From: CTSOIL-112 sp049291875 | GTDB taxonomy: Bacteria; Pseudomonadota; Gammaproteobacteria; Burkholderiales; Burkholderiaceae | Reading direction: 5' to 3' | Assembly: GCA_049291875.1 (NCBI GenBank) | Contig: JBATQE010000028.1 | Span: 1-15,958 of the forward strand | Length of the DNA: 15,958 nucleotides | Shown: piece by piece, positions 1 through 5,737 of the stretch | How the letters are laid out: every line of letters starts with the position of its first letter | Numbering within the stretch: position 1 is the stretch's first letter | Notes under the pieces: generated by a model | Database searches by the model: none | Seen by the model: only the letters and a program-made list of their open reading frames with translations | What the model was told of the DNA's origin: nothing | Translations under genes and position numbers: made by a program

Positions 1-185
1 GGTGATTTTTCGCCATCGTGTTTTATAGAAGACGCTAGTTGTGCATTTACTGTTGCTGCTGGAGTTGCTCCATCTGTTTCATAGTAGCCGCGAGACAATA
101 CTTGCTCTGATATTTCCGTGTAGTGCACTGGTATATCAGACTCTGCGAGTACCTTCTTTATTGCTTCTTTCCAAGATTTTTCCAC
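1..185 (-). CDS. HARE-HTH domain protein, N-terminal fragment (cassette-borne)
   Basis: The 61 visible codons start at GTG (183-185), preceded on the minus strand by AGGAG with 8-nt spacing; no ATG is available in this frame near that site. The residues fit the HARE-HTH winged-helix domain (HB1, ASXL, restriction endonuclease). Near the start is SWKEAIKKVL, then the PVHYTEISEQVL segment, a GATPAATVNAQL segment typical of the family around residues 39-50, and an IKHDGEKS segment that should precede a final strand. In bacteria this domain often sits at the N-terminus of restriction endonuclease-like or other DNA-acting proteins and is thought to bind DNA. The C-terminal part lies beyond the left edge, so the effector domain, if any, cannot be named. 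The gene has its own ribosome binding site, unlike the cassette 1 gene. The family call is from recognised motifs only. Confidence 0.7.
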   Translation of the reverse strand, partial: MEKSWKEAIKKVLAESDIPVHYTEISEQVLSRGYYETDGATPAATVNAQLASSIKHDGEKS

Positions 186-208
186 TGTTTATTCTCCTAA
201 AAATCTAA
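1..208 (-). mobile_element. Gene cassette 2 (partial, runs off the window)
   Basis: This cassette starts, on the minus strand, at the TTAGAT that follows the recombination G at 209 and reads leftwards. A Shine-Dalgarno AGGAG lies a few bases inside it, then a GTG-started gene (1-185). Its own attC is not in the window, so total length and any second gene are unknown. Confidence 0.8.
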
Positions 209-313
209 CGCCTGAGTTAAGCCGCGGTGCGCAGTGGCCAAGCGGCGGTGTAGCGTTAGCTTACACCGCAAGCGCGGCCACGAAGCAACGTCGGCTTGAA
301 CGAATTGTTAGCT
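203..313 (-). repeat. attC recombination site of cassette 1
   Basis: On the minus strand the site runs from R'' (AGCTAAC, 313-307) to R' (GTTAGAT, 209-203, which fits GTTRRRY). Inside them, L'' (minus strand TTCAAGCCG, 300-292) pairs with L' (CGGCTTAA, 224-217) with one unpaired base, as in folded attC sites. The central part is a long imperfect hairpin: gtggcc/ggccac at 234-239 and 276-281, and gcggtgta/tacaccgc at 245-252 and 262-269. The outer sequence resembles the attC sites of aadA-type cassettes. The terminal loop contains an extra GTTAGCT at 255-261. IntI would recombine this site as a folded single strand. Confidence 0.92.
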
Positions 314-314
314 G

Positions 315-413
315 CTAATTCTTGTGCTTGAAAATTGCCGAAAAAGTTGCAGCTACAAAAGTCATGACAAGGGCGGCTGGCACAACGAAAAGCGCCAAAA
401 CGAAACTAACCAT
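315..413 (-). CDS. Putative 32-aa single-span membrane mini-protein in cassette 1
   Basis: This small ORF starts at ATG (411-413), 19 nt after the stop of the 148-aa gene, and ends at TAG (315-317), one base before the attC R'' core. The predicted peptide opens MVSFVLALFVVPAALV and closes with SAIFKHKN. It is almost entirely hydrophobic, with a short basic tail, as in a single membrane-spanning segment with the positive end in the cytoplasm. No strong Shine-Dalgarno is visible (only a purine-poor GGGCGG about 8 nt upstream), so translation would probably depend on reinitiation after the upstream gene. I do not recognise a family. It could be a genuine small membrane protein, for example a toxin-like or helper peptide, or a chance ORF. 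Its fit between the upstream stop and attC favours a real gene. Confidence 0.45.
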   Translation of the reverse strand: MVSFVLALFVVPAALVMTFVAATFSAIFKHKN

Positions 414-432
414 GGCACGACCGCCCGATGAG

Positions 433-879
433 TTATGAGCCATCCGTCGTGGCACCCTTCAAAGAGCAGCCGCGCCGCATGTGTAAAGGAGACAGCCGTT
501 TCAGGCCATCAAATTCTCGTCTGTAACTTTCCATGCTCCAAAGCCATGCCTCCTGCACTGCGTAAGACTTATCGTATAGCAGCCAGATCAGAAAGTCCCA
601 GTCGTAGTTGGATGCTTTTGGGACCTTTGTTACGAAACTTCCTTTCTTTCCGCTTGGGCGGCAAGCCTTCACTTGGTAGCGGGAGTCGTTGAACTTAAAA
701 TCAAAACCTTTTTGAACTGCTGTGCTGCCTTGCATTGCCGCAGAATATTGCTCGACTGTAAGGCCGATTAGAAGAGCTGCATCTAGCTCAGAGATGGCGG
801 AGGTGACACCTGGCGCGTTGCCAAAAGCTCTTTCCCATTCCAGTGCTGTTTCCACTAGCCGATCGCGAAGATGGTTCAT
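433..879 (-). CDS. Cassette-encoded 148-aa protein, possible PD-(D/E)XK nuclease-like fold
   Basis: This is the first gene of the array. The ATG at 877-879 lies only about 10 bases inside the cassette and has no Shine-Dalgarno of its own; expression would rely on Pc and the leader ORF at 896-940. The protein has a helical N-terminus (about 1-50), then GFDFKFNDSRYQVKACRPSG around residues 58-77. After that comes a Trp/Tyr-rich strand-helix section (NYDWDFLIWLLYD, 91-103; EAWLW, 110-114). The arrangement D60...Q69-x-K71 on adjacent strands, with upstream acidic residues, resembles a PD-(D/E)XK nuclease core with the Q-x-K variant seen in Mrr-type enzymes. That is my inference, not an established assignment. 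I recall similar conserved proteins of unknown function in integron cassettes. The + strand ORF over the same bases is a shadow. Product: conserved hypothetical, with function unproven. Confidence 0.8.
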   Translation of the reverse strand: MNHLRDRLVETALEWERAFGNAPGVTSAISELDAALLIGLTVEQYSAAMQGSTAVQKGFDFKFNDSRYQVKACRPSGKKGSFVTKVPKASNYDWDFLIWLLYDKSYAVQEAWLWSMESYRREFDGLKRLSPLHMRRGCSLKGATTDGS

Positions 880-883
880 TAGC

Positions 884-944
884 AGCTAACTATACTTATG
901 CGTCAACATGACACATAACACGAAAAATAACTTGACTCATAACA
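884..944 (-). other. attI integron attachment site with two direct repeats
   Basis: The core GTTAGCT (minus strand 890-884) is where cassette 1 joins the platform. Upstream of it, towards intI, are two direct repeats on the minus strand: TGTTATGTGTC (920-910) and TGTTATGAGTC (944-934). They are identical at 10 of 11 positions with start-to-start spacing of 24 bp. In class 1 attI1, integrase binds two direct repeats (DR1, DR2) that also contain ATGTTA-type sequence, so I assign these by analogy. The outer limit of attI towards intI is uncertain. Confidence 0.75.
896..940 (-). CDS. 14-codon leader ORF in attI (analogue of class 1 ORF-11)
   Basis: A short ORF starts at ATG (938-940) and encodes MSQVIFRVMCHVDA, ending in TAA (896-898). 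It is preceded on the minus strand by GGGAG (952-948) with 7-nt spacing, the best ribosome binding site in the integron region. It lies downstream of the Pc -10 box (973-978), so the Pc transcript would carry it. Its stop is 16 nt before the ATG of the first cassette gene, which has no ribosome binding site. In class 1 integrons a short ORF in attI1 (ORF-11) is known to raise translation of cassettes lacking their own site. Here too the start codon falls inside the second direct repeat. Role by analogy: ribosome loading for the first cassette. Confidence 0.6.
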   Translation of the reverse strand: MSQVIFRVMCHVDA

Positions 945-961
945 TTACTCCCAATTAGGAT
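932..961 (+). promoter_or_regulatory. Candidate intI promoter (PintI)
   Basis: TTGACT (932-937) and TAGGAT (956-961) are separated by 18 bp and would start transcription near 968, about 40 bp before the intI ATG. The -35 overlaps the second attI direct repeat and the leader-ORF start, so bound IntI could block it. No CTGT-N8-ACAG type LexA box is visible in 880-1008. Confidence 0.45.
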
Positions 962-972
962 TGATGTGCGTC

Positions 973-1001
973 ATGTTATCTATGTTTATCACCCATGTCA
1001 A
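973..1001 (-). promoter_or_regulatory. Candidate cassette promoter Pc
   Basis: On the minus strand, a perfect TTGACA (1001-996) is followed after 17 bp by TAACAT (978-973). It faces the cassettes and would start transcripts near 966, upstream of the leader ORF and cassette 1. Its -35 lies just before the intI start codon, in the usual intI/attI neighbourhood for Pc. The same bases carry GTCATGTT (970-977), an inverted match to AACATGAC at 905-912. Confidence 0.65.
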
Positions 1002-1008
1002 TTAAAAA

Positions 1009-1995
1009 ATGTCTACTAACACCCCTAGCCCTAAGCCCCCTAAATTAATTGATGAGCTGCGTAAAAAACTGCGCTACAAGCATATGAGTTATCGTACGGA
1101 GCAAGCTTACGTCGGTTGGGTTCGCCGTTTTATTGTGTTTCACCATAAACGCCACCCGAGAGAAATGGGCAAATCTGAAATAGAATGTTATTTGACCTAT
1201 TTAGCGAACGATTGTGGTGTATCAGCTTCTACTCATCATCAGGCACTGTCTGCATTGCTTTTTTTATATAAAGAAGTTTTAGGCATTGATTTACCTTGGC
1301 TGGAAGAGATAAATCGGCCTAATCGTACCAAGCGTTTACCCGTCGTGCTCACGGCAAACGAAATATCTTTAATTCTCTCTCGATTAGAGGGTAAGCATCA
1401 TTTGATGGTGCGTTTGTTATATGGAACGGGATTGCGGTTAAATGAAATGTTGATGTTGCGCATCAAGGATATTGATTTTGATATGAATCAATTAATCGTG
1501 CGTTCGGGTAAGGGTGACAAAGATCGGGTAACGGTTCTACCCCAATCGCTTGTTGCTGAGCTTCAGCAACAGATAGTACGGGCACGCATGGTATTTGACG
1601 CAGATCGCGCTGCTGATCGTAAGGGTGTGATGTTGCCGGATGCGATTGAACGAAAGTATCCAAACGCCGGAAAAGAGTGGGCTTGGTTTTGGCTATTCCC
1701 AGCTCAAAATGAATCCACTGAGCCACGCGAAGGTATTGTGCGTCGTCACCATACCCATCCTCAGGCCATTCAGCGAGCGTTTAAGTCGTCTGTCTTGCGT
1801 GCAGGTATATCCAAGCCCGCTTCTTTGCACACATTACGGCATAGTTTTGCAACCCATTTATTGCAATCGGGCACAGACATCCGCACCATTCAGAGTTTAC
1901 TGGGGCACGCCAGCGTTAAAACCACAATGATTTACACCCATGTCATTGCACAGGGTGGATATGGCGTTATCAGTCCGTTGGATCGGATGATGTGA
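1009..1995 (+). CDS. intI: Integron integrase IntI (site-specific tyrosine recombinase)
   Basis: The protein has 328 aa, usual for IntI. An N-terminal SAM-like DNA-binding domain (about 12-95) opens with the IntI-type LRYKHMSYRTEQAYVGWVRR segment at 21-40. The catalytic domain follows, with R143 (TGLRLNE), Lys in GKGDKDR (166-172), H274/R277 (HTLRHSF), H300 (LLGH) and nucleophile Y309 (IYTH). Residues about 195-228 (MVFDADRAADRKGVMLPDAI and on) form the extra patch that separates IntI from XerC/D-like recombinases. IntI cuts and joins attI and attC, with attC used as folded single-stranded DNA, to capture and shuffle cassettes. All catalytic residues are present and the frame is open, so it appears functional. 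The start has no clear Shine-Dalgarno, but the N-terminus aligns with the family from residue 12 on. The gene is divergent from its cassettes and converges on the ligase gene. Confidence 0.96.
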   Translation: MSTNTPSPKPPKLIDELRKKLRYKHMSYRTEQAYVGWVRRFIVFHHKRHPREMGKSEIECYLTYLANDCGVSASTHHQALSALLFLYKEVLGIDLPWLEEINRPNRTKRLPVVLTANEISLILSRLEGKHHLMVRLLYGTGLRLNEMLMLRIKDIDFDMNQLIVRSGKGDKDRVTVLPQSLVAELQQQIVRARMVFDADRAADRKGVMLPDAIERKYPNAGKEWAWFWLFPAQNESTEPREGIVRRHHTHPQAIQRAFKSSVLRAGISKPASLHTLRHSFATHLLQSGTDIRTIQSLLGHASVKTTMIYTHVIAQGGYGVISPLDRMM

Positions 1996-2001
1996 TTTAG
2001 G

Positions 2002-2880
2002 TCAAAAACTTAATGGCTTATCCACCCTCACCCGTAAAAATCGTGGAAAACGCGGTTGGCCTTTTTTCGTTAAGCCATTGAATTGATAGGTAATTACGCT
2101 ACCGATCGCAGGTGGCTGCGCGCGCAATGCGTCATTCAATCCACCACCGACATTGAATTCGCGTCCATTCTCGGTACGCACGCGCAGCGAGCCGACTTTA
2201 CCCGCGTATTTGCCCGTACCGGCGACGTAGCCGATCACGGTGGCTTCGGCATCTTGGCGCAGTTTGAGTTTGTATAGCGCGTCGCTGCGGCCGGTTTGGT
2301 ACGGTGCGCTGGCCAGATGCAGCATCAGTCCTTCGCCACCCGCTTGGGTGATGGTGTCGAGTTGGCGCAGCAGTTCGGCGCGGTCGCGCACGCGCCATTG
2401 TTTGACCGCTTGGATATTCGGTGCATTGATGTTCTGTGTGATGCGCTCGATCCGCCCCATGCGTTGGGTGAAGTCGCCGTATTGGTTCTGCGAATCGGGC
2501 AACTCGAACACCATGTATTTGACCTGTTTCCACGCGGTATCGTCGGGCTGCTCATCGCGCACGACGCTGACCACGCGTTCAAACTGTCCGCGCCCGATCC
2601 ACAGCTCACCATCAAGCGATATGTCGGGTAGCTGCGCGGCAAAGTCGTTCGGCAGCGCAATGACTGTGCCATTGCGCGAGTACATTCGGCGCTGTTTGCC
2701 GTCCCAGTAGCCACGCACGCCGTCGTATTTTTCGCTCACCCAATAGTCGCGCACATCCACGTTTTCGGGCAAGATTTTGGCCAATATCATTTCGGGCGTT
2801 TGCGCCTGAGCCGAAACCGCCACCCACAATAAAGTCATCAAAGCCCATAATCGAGCGCTCCAGCGCTGATACCCCAGCAT
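2002..2880 (-). CDS. ligE: Periplasmic ATP-dependent DNA ligase, LigE type
   Basis: This 292-aa minimal ligase has an N-terminal signal peptide: the hydrophobic LWALMTLLWVAV stretch (11-22) followed by SAQA, predicted to be cut near residue 26. Nucleotidyltransferase motifs are in order: motif I with catalytic K51 (KYDGVR, 51-56), motif III LDGELW (89-94), MVFELPD (123-129), motif IV EGLML (183-187), and motif V around YKLKLRQDAEATV (203-215). An OB domain fills the C-terminus. The ligase seals nicked duplex DNA using ATP; exported Lig E proteins have been linked to DNA uptake and extracellular DNA. I start at 2880 because AGGA sits 5 nt upstream on the minus strand; the ATG ten codons earlier has no ribosome binding site and would put charged residues before the signal. 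Its stop is 6 bp from the intI stop, tail to tail. No obvious terminator lies between them. Confidence 0.9.
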   Translation of the reverse strand: MLGYQRWSARLWALMTLLWVAVSAQAQTPEMILAKILPENVDVRDYWVSEKYDGVRGYWDGKQRRMYSRNGTVIALPNDFAAQLPDISLDGELWIGRGQFERVVSVVRDEQPDDTAWKQVKYMVFELPDSQNQYGDFTQRMGRIERITQNINAPNIQAVKQWRVRDRAELLRQLDTITQAGGEGLMLHLASAPYQTGRSDALYKLKLRQDAEATVIGYVAGTGKYAGKVGSLRVRTENGREFNVGGGLNDALRAQPPAIGSVITYQFNGLTKKGQPRFPRFLRVRVDKPLSF

Positions 2881-2936
2881 TTTTATCCTGCCTTTCGTAT
2901 ATTCGCGCATTTTCAGCGCGTTTGCCCAGCAAACAG

Positions 2937-2965
2937 GCGACAGCCTGCCAATAGCGGTTTATAAT
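2937..2965 (+). promoter_or_regulatory. Candidate leuS promoter
   Basis: GCGACA (2937-2942) and a perfect TATAAT (2960-2965) are spaced by 17 bp, giving a leader of roughly 100 nt before leuS. A second, weaker candidate, TTGCGC (3002-3007) and TATAGC (3025-3030), also with 17-bp spacing, lies closer to the gene. The 189-bp gap between ligE and leuS must also hold the ligE promoter on the minus strand, which I could not place. Confidence 0.6.
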
Positions 2966-3069
2966 AGCGAACTTGATTTGAGCGCAGCTTATTCACATGA
3001 TTTGCGCCCGTTTTCGCTGACGATTATAGCGACTTCTTTGATAAAACCCAGATTTTTAGTACATCCATT

Positions 3070-5709
3070 ATGACCACCAGCAACTCGAATCACTACCACC
3101 CTTCTGCCATTGAATCTGCGGTACAAGCCGCTTGGAACGCCGCCGACGCCTATCGCGTGAATGAGCAATCGAACAAGCCGAAATTCTACGCCTGCTCAAT
3201 GCTGCCGTACCCGTCGGGCAAACTGCACATGGGGCATGTGCGCAATTACACGATAAACGACGTAATGACGCGCCAATTGCGCATGAAGGGCTATAACGTC
3301 CTGATGCCGATGGGCTGGGACGCATTCGGTATGCCGGCGGAGAATGCTGCGCTGAACCATCAAGTGCCACCCGCCGCGTGGACCTACGACAATATTGCCT
3401 ACATGAAGCAGCAAATGCAGGCGATGGGCTTGGCGATCGACTGGTCGCGCGAAGTCGCCACCTGCCAACCCGAATATTACAAATGGAACCAGTGGCTGTT
3501 CCTGAAAATGCTGGAAAAAGGCATTGCCTATCGCAAAACCCAGACCGTGAATTGGGATCCGGTTGATCAAACGGTATTGGCGAATGAGCAGGTCATCGAC
3601 GGGCGCGGCTGGCGCTCGGGTGCGTTGGTCGAAAAACGCGAGATTCCGGGCTACTACCTGAACATCACCGCCTATGCCGAAGAATTATTGAATGATCTGG
3701 ACGGTCTGGGCTGGCCGGAGCGCGTCAAGCTGATGCAGGAAAACTGGATTGGTAAAAGCCACGGCGTGCGTTTTGCCTTCACCCACGATTTGCGTGATGC
3801 GCAAGGTGAATTGATTGGCGACGGTAAAATGTATGTGTTCACCACCCGCCCCGACACCATCATGGGCGTGACCTTCTGCGCAGTCGCGGCCGAGCATCCG
3901 TTGGCAGCCCATGCAGCCACGCTCAAGCCCGAATTGAACGAATTTATTGAAAAATGCAAACGCGGCTCGGTGATGGAAGCCGACATGGCGACCATGGAAA
4001 AAGAAGGCGTAGAAACCGGCCTGACCGTCACCCACCCGCTGACTGACGAGCAAGTGCCTGTGTGGATCGGTAACTATGTGCTGATGAGCTACGGCGACGG
4101 CGCGGTGATGGGCGTACCGGCGCACGATGAGCGTGATTTTGCTTTTGCGAAAAAATACGGCATTGCGATCAAGCAAGTGATTGATGTCAACGGTCAAACC
4201 TTCTCCACCGACGCGTGGCAAGAATGGTACGCAGACAAAGAGCATGCCAAATGCGTCCACAGCGGCGTGTATGATGGTATGAACCACAGCGACGCAGTAC
4301 AAAAAATCGCCACGGATTTAGAAGGCAAAGGCTTGGGCGAGTTGAAAACCACCTACCGCCTGCGCGACTGGGGGATTTCACGTCAACGCTACTGGGGCAC
4401 GCCGATTCCGTTGATTCACTGCGAATCATGCGGCGTCGTACCGGTTCCCGAAACCGATTTGCCGGTGGTTTTACCCGAAGATTGCATCCCCGATGGTACG
4501 GGCAACCCATTGAACAAACGTGCCGATTTCACCGATGTCGCTTGTCCAAAATGTGGCAAACCGGCGCGACGCGAGACCGATACGATGGACACCTTCGTCG
4601 ACTCATGCTGGTACTACATGCGCTATACCTGCCCGGACAGCACCGACAAAATGGTGGATGCGCGTAACGACTACTGGATGCCGATGGATCAATACATCGG
4701 TGGGATTGAGCACGCGATTTTGCACTTGCTGTACGCGCGTTTCTGGACGAAAGTCATGCGCGATTTGGGTTTGGTTAAATTCAACGAGCCGTTCAAAAAC
4801 CTGCTCACGCAAGGCATGGTACTGAACGAAACCTATTACCGCGAGCAAAGCAACGGCAAAAAAGATTGGTTCAATCCGGCGGATGTGGACGTGACCACCG
4901 ACGACAAGGGACGCATCATCGGCGCGGTATTGCGCGTGGATGGTCAGCCGGTTGAGGTCGGCGGCGTGGAAAAAATGTCCAAATCGAAAAACAACGGCAT
5001 TGATCCGCAAGCCTTGATCGAGCAGTTCGGCGCGGACACCTCGCGCCTGTTCACCATGTTTGCCTCACCGCCGGAGCAAACATTGGAATGGTCGGATTCA
5101 GGCGTGGAAGGCTCCAATCGCTTCCTGCGCCGCGTATGGGCGTTTTGCCAAGCACAGAAAGAAACCATCGCCGCACTCAAAGACGCCGACTTAACCCCGA
5201 GCGCCGAGGCGAAAAACCTGCGCTTTGTCATGCATTCACTGCTCAAACAGGTGAATTTCGACTACGACCGCATTCAGTACAACACCGTCGCCTCCGGCGC
5301 GATGAAAATGCTGAACGAGCTGGAAACCGCATGCAAAGGCGACGTGACACGACTGGGCAAAGCATTACCGGAAGGCATTTCGATTCTGCTGCGCGTGCTC
5401 TACCCGATCGTGCCGCACATCACCTACGCGCTGTGGCAGGATTTGGGCTACGCGGTCTCTTGCGGTGATTTACTCGATACGACATGGCCAAACATGGACG
5501 AATCCGCTTTAGCGCGTGACGAAGTGCAATATGTGGTTCAAGTCAACGGCAAACTGCGTGATCATTTGACCGCACCGGCCACCGCTGACAATGCCGCTCT
5601 GCAAGAAATGGCACTCGCGCTGGAGAATGTCAAACGTTTCACCGACGGACTGACCGTGCGCAAATGTGTGGTAGTTCCGAAAAAGTTGATCAACATTGTG
5701 GTATCGTAA
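3070..5709 (+). CDS. leuS: Leucyl-tRNA synthetase
   Basis: This 879-aa class Ia aminoacyl-tRNA synthetase charges tRNA-Leu with leucine in the cytoplasm. The Rossmann-fold signature HMGH is at 53-56 (YPSGKLHMGHVRNY). The CP1 editing domain lies roughly at 225-415; it has a threonine-rich FTTRPDTIMG segment and GVPAHDERDF, the aspartate-containing editing pocket. KMSKS is at 635-639. A cysteine pair ACPKCGKPARRETDTMD and ESCGVV mark the zinc-type insertion. The C-terminal anticodon and tRNA-binding regions are complete. The length matches bacterial LeuRS (about 860-880 aa). The ATG at 3070 gives the usual short N-terminal tail before the conserved IESAVQAAW segment, although the ribosome binding site is weak. 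It heads the run leuS-lptE-holA. Confidence 0.98.
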   Translation: MTTSNSNHYHPSAIESAVQAAWNAADAYRVNEQSNKPKFYACSMLPYPSGKLHMGHVRNYTINDVMTRQLRMKGYNVLMPMGWDAFGMPAENAALNHQVPPAAWTYDNIAYMKQQMQAMGLAIDWSREVATCQPEYYKWNQWLFLKMLEKGIAYRKTQTVNWDPVDQTVLANEQVIDGRGWRSGALVEKREIPGYYLNITAYAEELLNDLDGLGWPERVKLMQENWIGKSHGVRFAFTHDLRDAQGELIGDGKMYVFTTRPDTIMGVTFCAVAAEHPLAAHAATLKPELNEFIEKCKRGSVMEADMATMEKEGVETGLTVTHPLTDEQVPVWIGNYVLMSYGDGAVMGVPAHDERDFAFAKKYGIAIKQVIDVNGQTFSTDAWQEWYADKEHAKCVHSGVYDGMNHSDAVQKIATDLEGKGLGELKTTYRLRDWGISRQRYWGTPIPLIHCESCGVVPVPETDLPVVLPEDCIPDGTGNPLNKRADFTDVACPKCGKPARRETDTMDTFVDSCWYYMRYTCPDSTDKMVDARNDYWMPMDQYIGGIEHAILHLLYARFWTKVMRDLGLVKFNEPFKNLLTQGMVLNETYYREQSNGKKDWFNPADVDVTTDDKGRIIGAVLRVDGQPVEVGGVEKMSKSKNNGIDPQALIEQFGADTSRLFTMFASPPEQTLEWSDSGVEGSNRFLRRVWAFCQAQKETIAALKDADLTPSAEAKNLRFVMHSLLKQVNFDYDRIQYNTVASGAMKMLNELETACKGDVTRLGKALPEGISILLRVLYPIVPHITYALWQDLGYAVSCGDLLDTTWPNMDESALARDEVQYVVQVNGKLRDHLTAPATADNAALQEMALALENVKRFTDGLTVRKCVVVPKKLINIVVS

Positions 5710-5737
5710 GCCAATACACGGCAAACAGGAGCAAGTG

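Larger units (their letters stand above)
209..889 (-). mobile_element. Gene cassette 1 (complete, 681 bp)
   Basis: The cassette spans from the exchange point in attI (G|TT, minus strand 890/889) to the G of the attC R' core at 209. The boundaries are confirmed by a 13-nt perfect inverted match between the cassette's first bases (878-890) and the R'' arm of its own attC (307-319), as expected for a cassette that circularises and recombines as a unit. It holds two ORFs: a 148-aa protein and a 32-aa hydrophobic mini-ORF. Little non-coding DNA is left apart from attC. Confidence 0.88.
1..1995. mobile_element. Integrase-proximal end of a chromosomal integron
   Basis: The region has the full integron layout. 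An integrase gene reads to the right (1009-1995). A recombination site attI and promoters lie at 884-1008. At least two gene cassettes read to the left, separated by an attC site at 203-313. The array continues past the left edge. Absence of class 1 hallmarks (sul1, qacE) and the flanking housekeeping genes suggest a sedentary chromosomal integron rather than a plasmid-borne one. The right boundary is taken as the end of intI, because a core-type gene (the DNA ligase) starts 6 bp further on. Confidence 0.9.

Noticed and set aside
435..692. 85-codon + strand ORF opposite the cassette 1 gene
   Set aside because: It lies wholly antisense to the 148-aa gene, has no ribosome binding site, and its residues show no recognisable domain; cassette orientation and the attC position support the minus-strand gene.
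880..1008. SOS (LexA) control of intI
   Set aside because: No CTGT-N8-ACAG type site is visible; the inverted pair AACATGAC (905-912) / GTCATGTT (970-977) is too far apart for one LexA dimer.
2012..2079. Inverted repeat aatggctta / taagccatt near the intI-ligE junction, followed in part by a T-run, as a terminator
   Set aside because: The arms are 50 bp apart, the T-run lies between them and not after a stem, and the sequence is inside the ligase coding region.
2240..2710. 156-codon + strand ORF within the ligase gene
   Set aside because: It is antisense to a gene with all ligase motifs, and its Ser/Arg/Cys-rich composition is typical of a GC-rich shadow frame.
3685..4302. 205-codon minus strand ORF within leuS
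   Set aside because: Shadow of a conserved essential gene; the His/Val/Phe-rich composition comes from the reverse frame of leuS codons.
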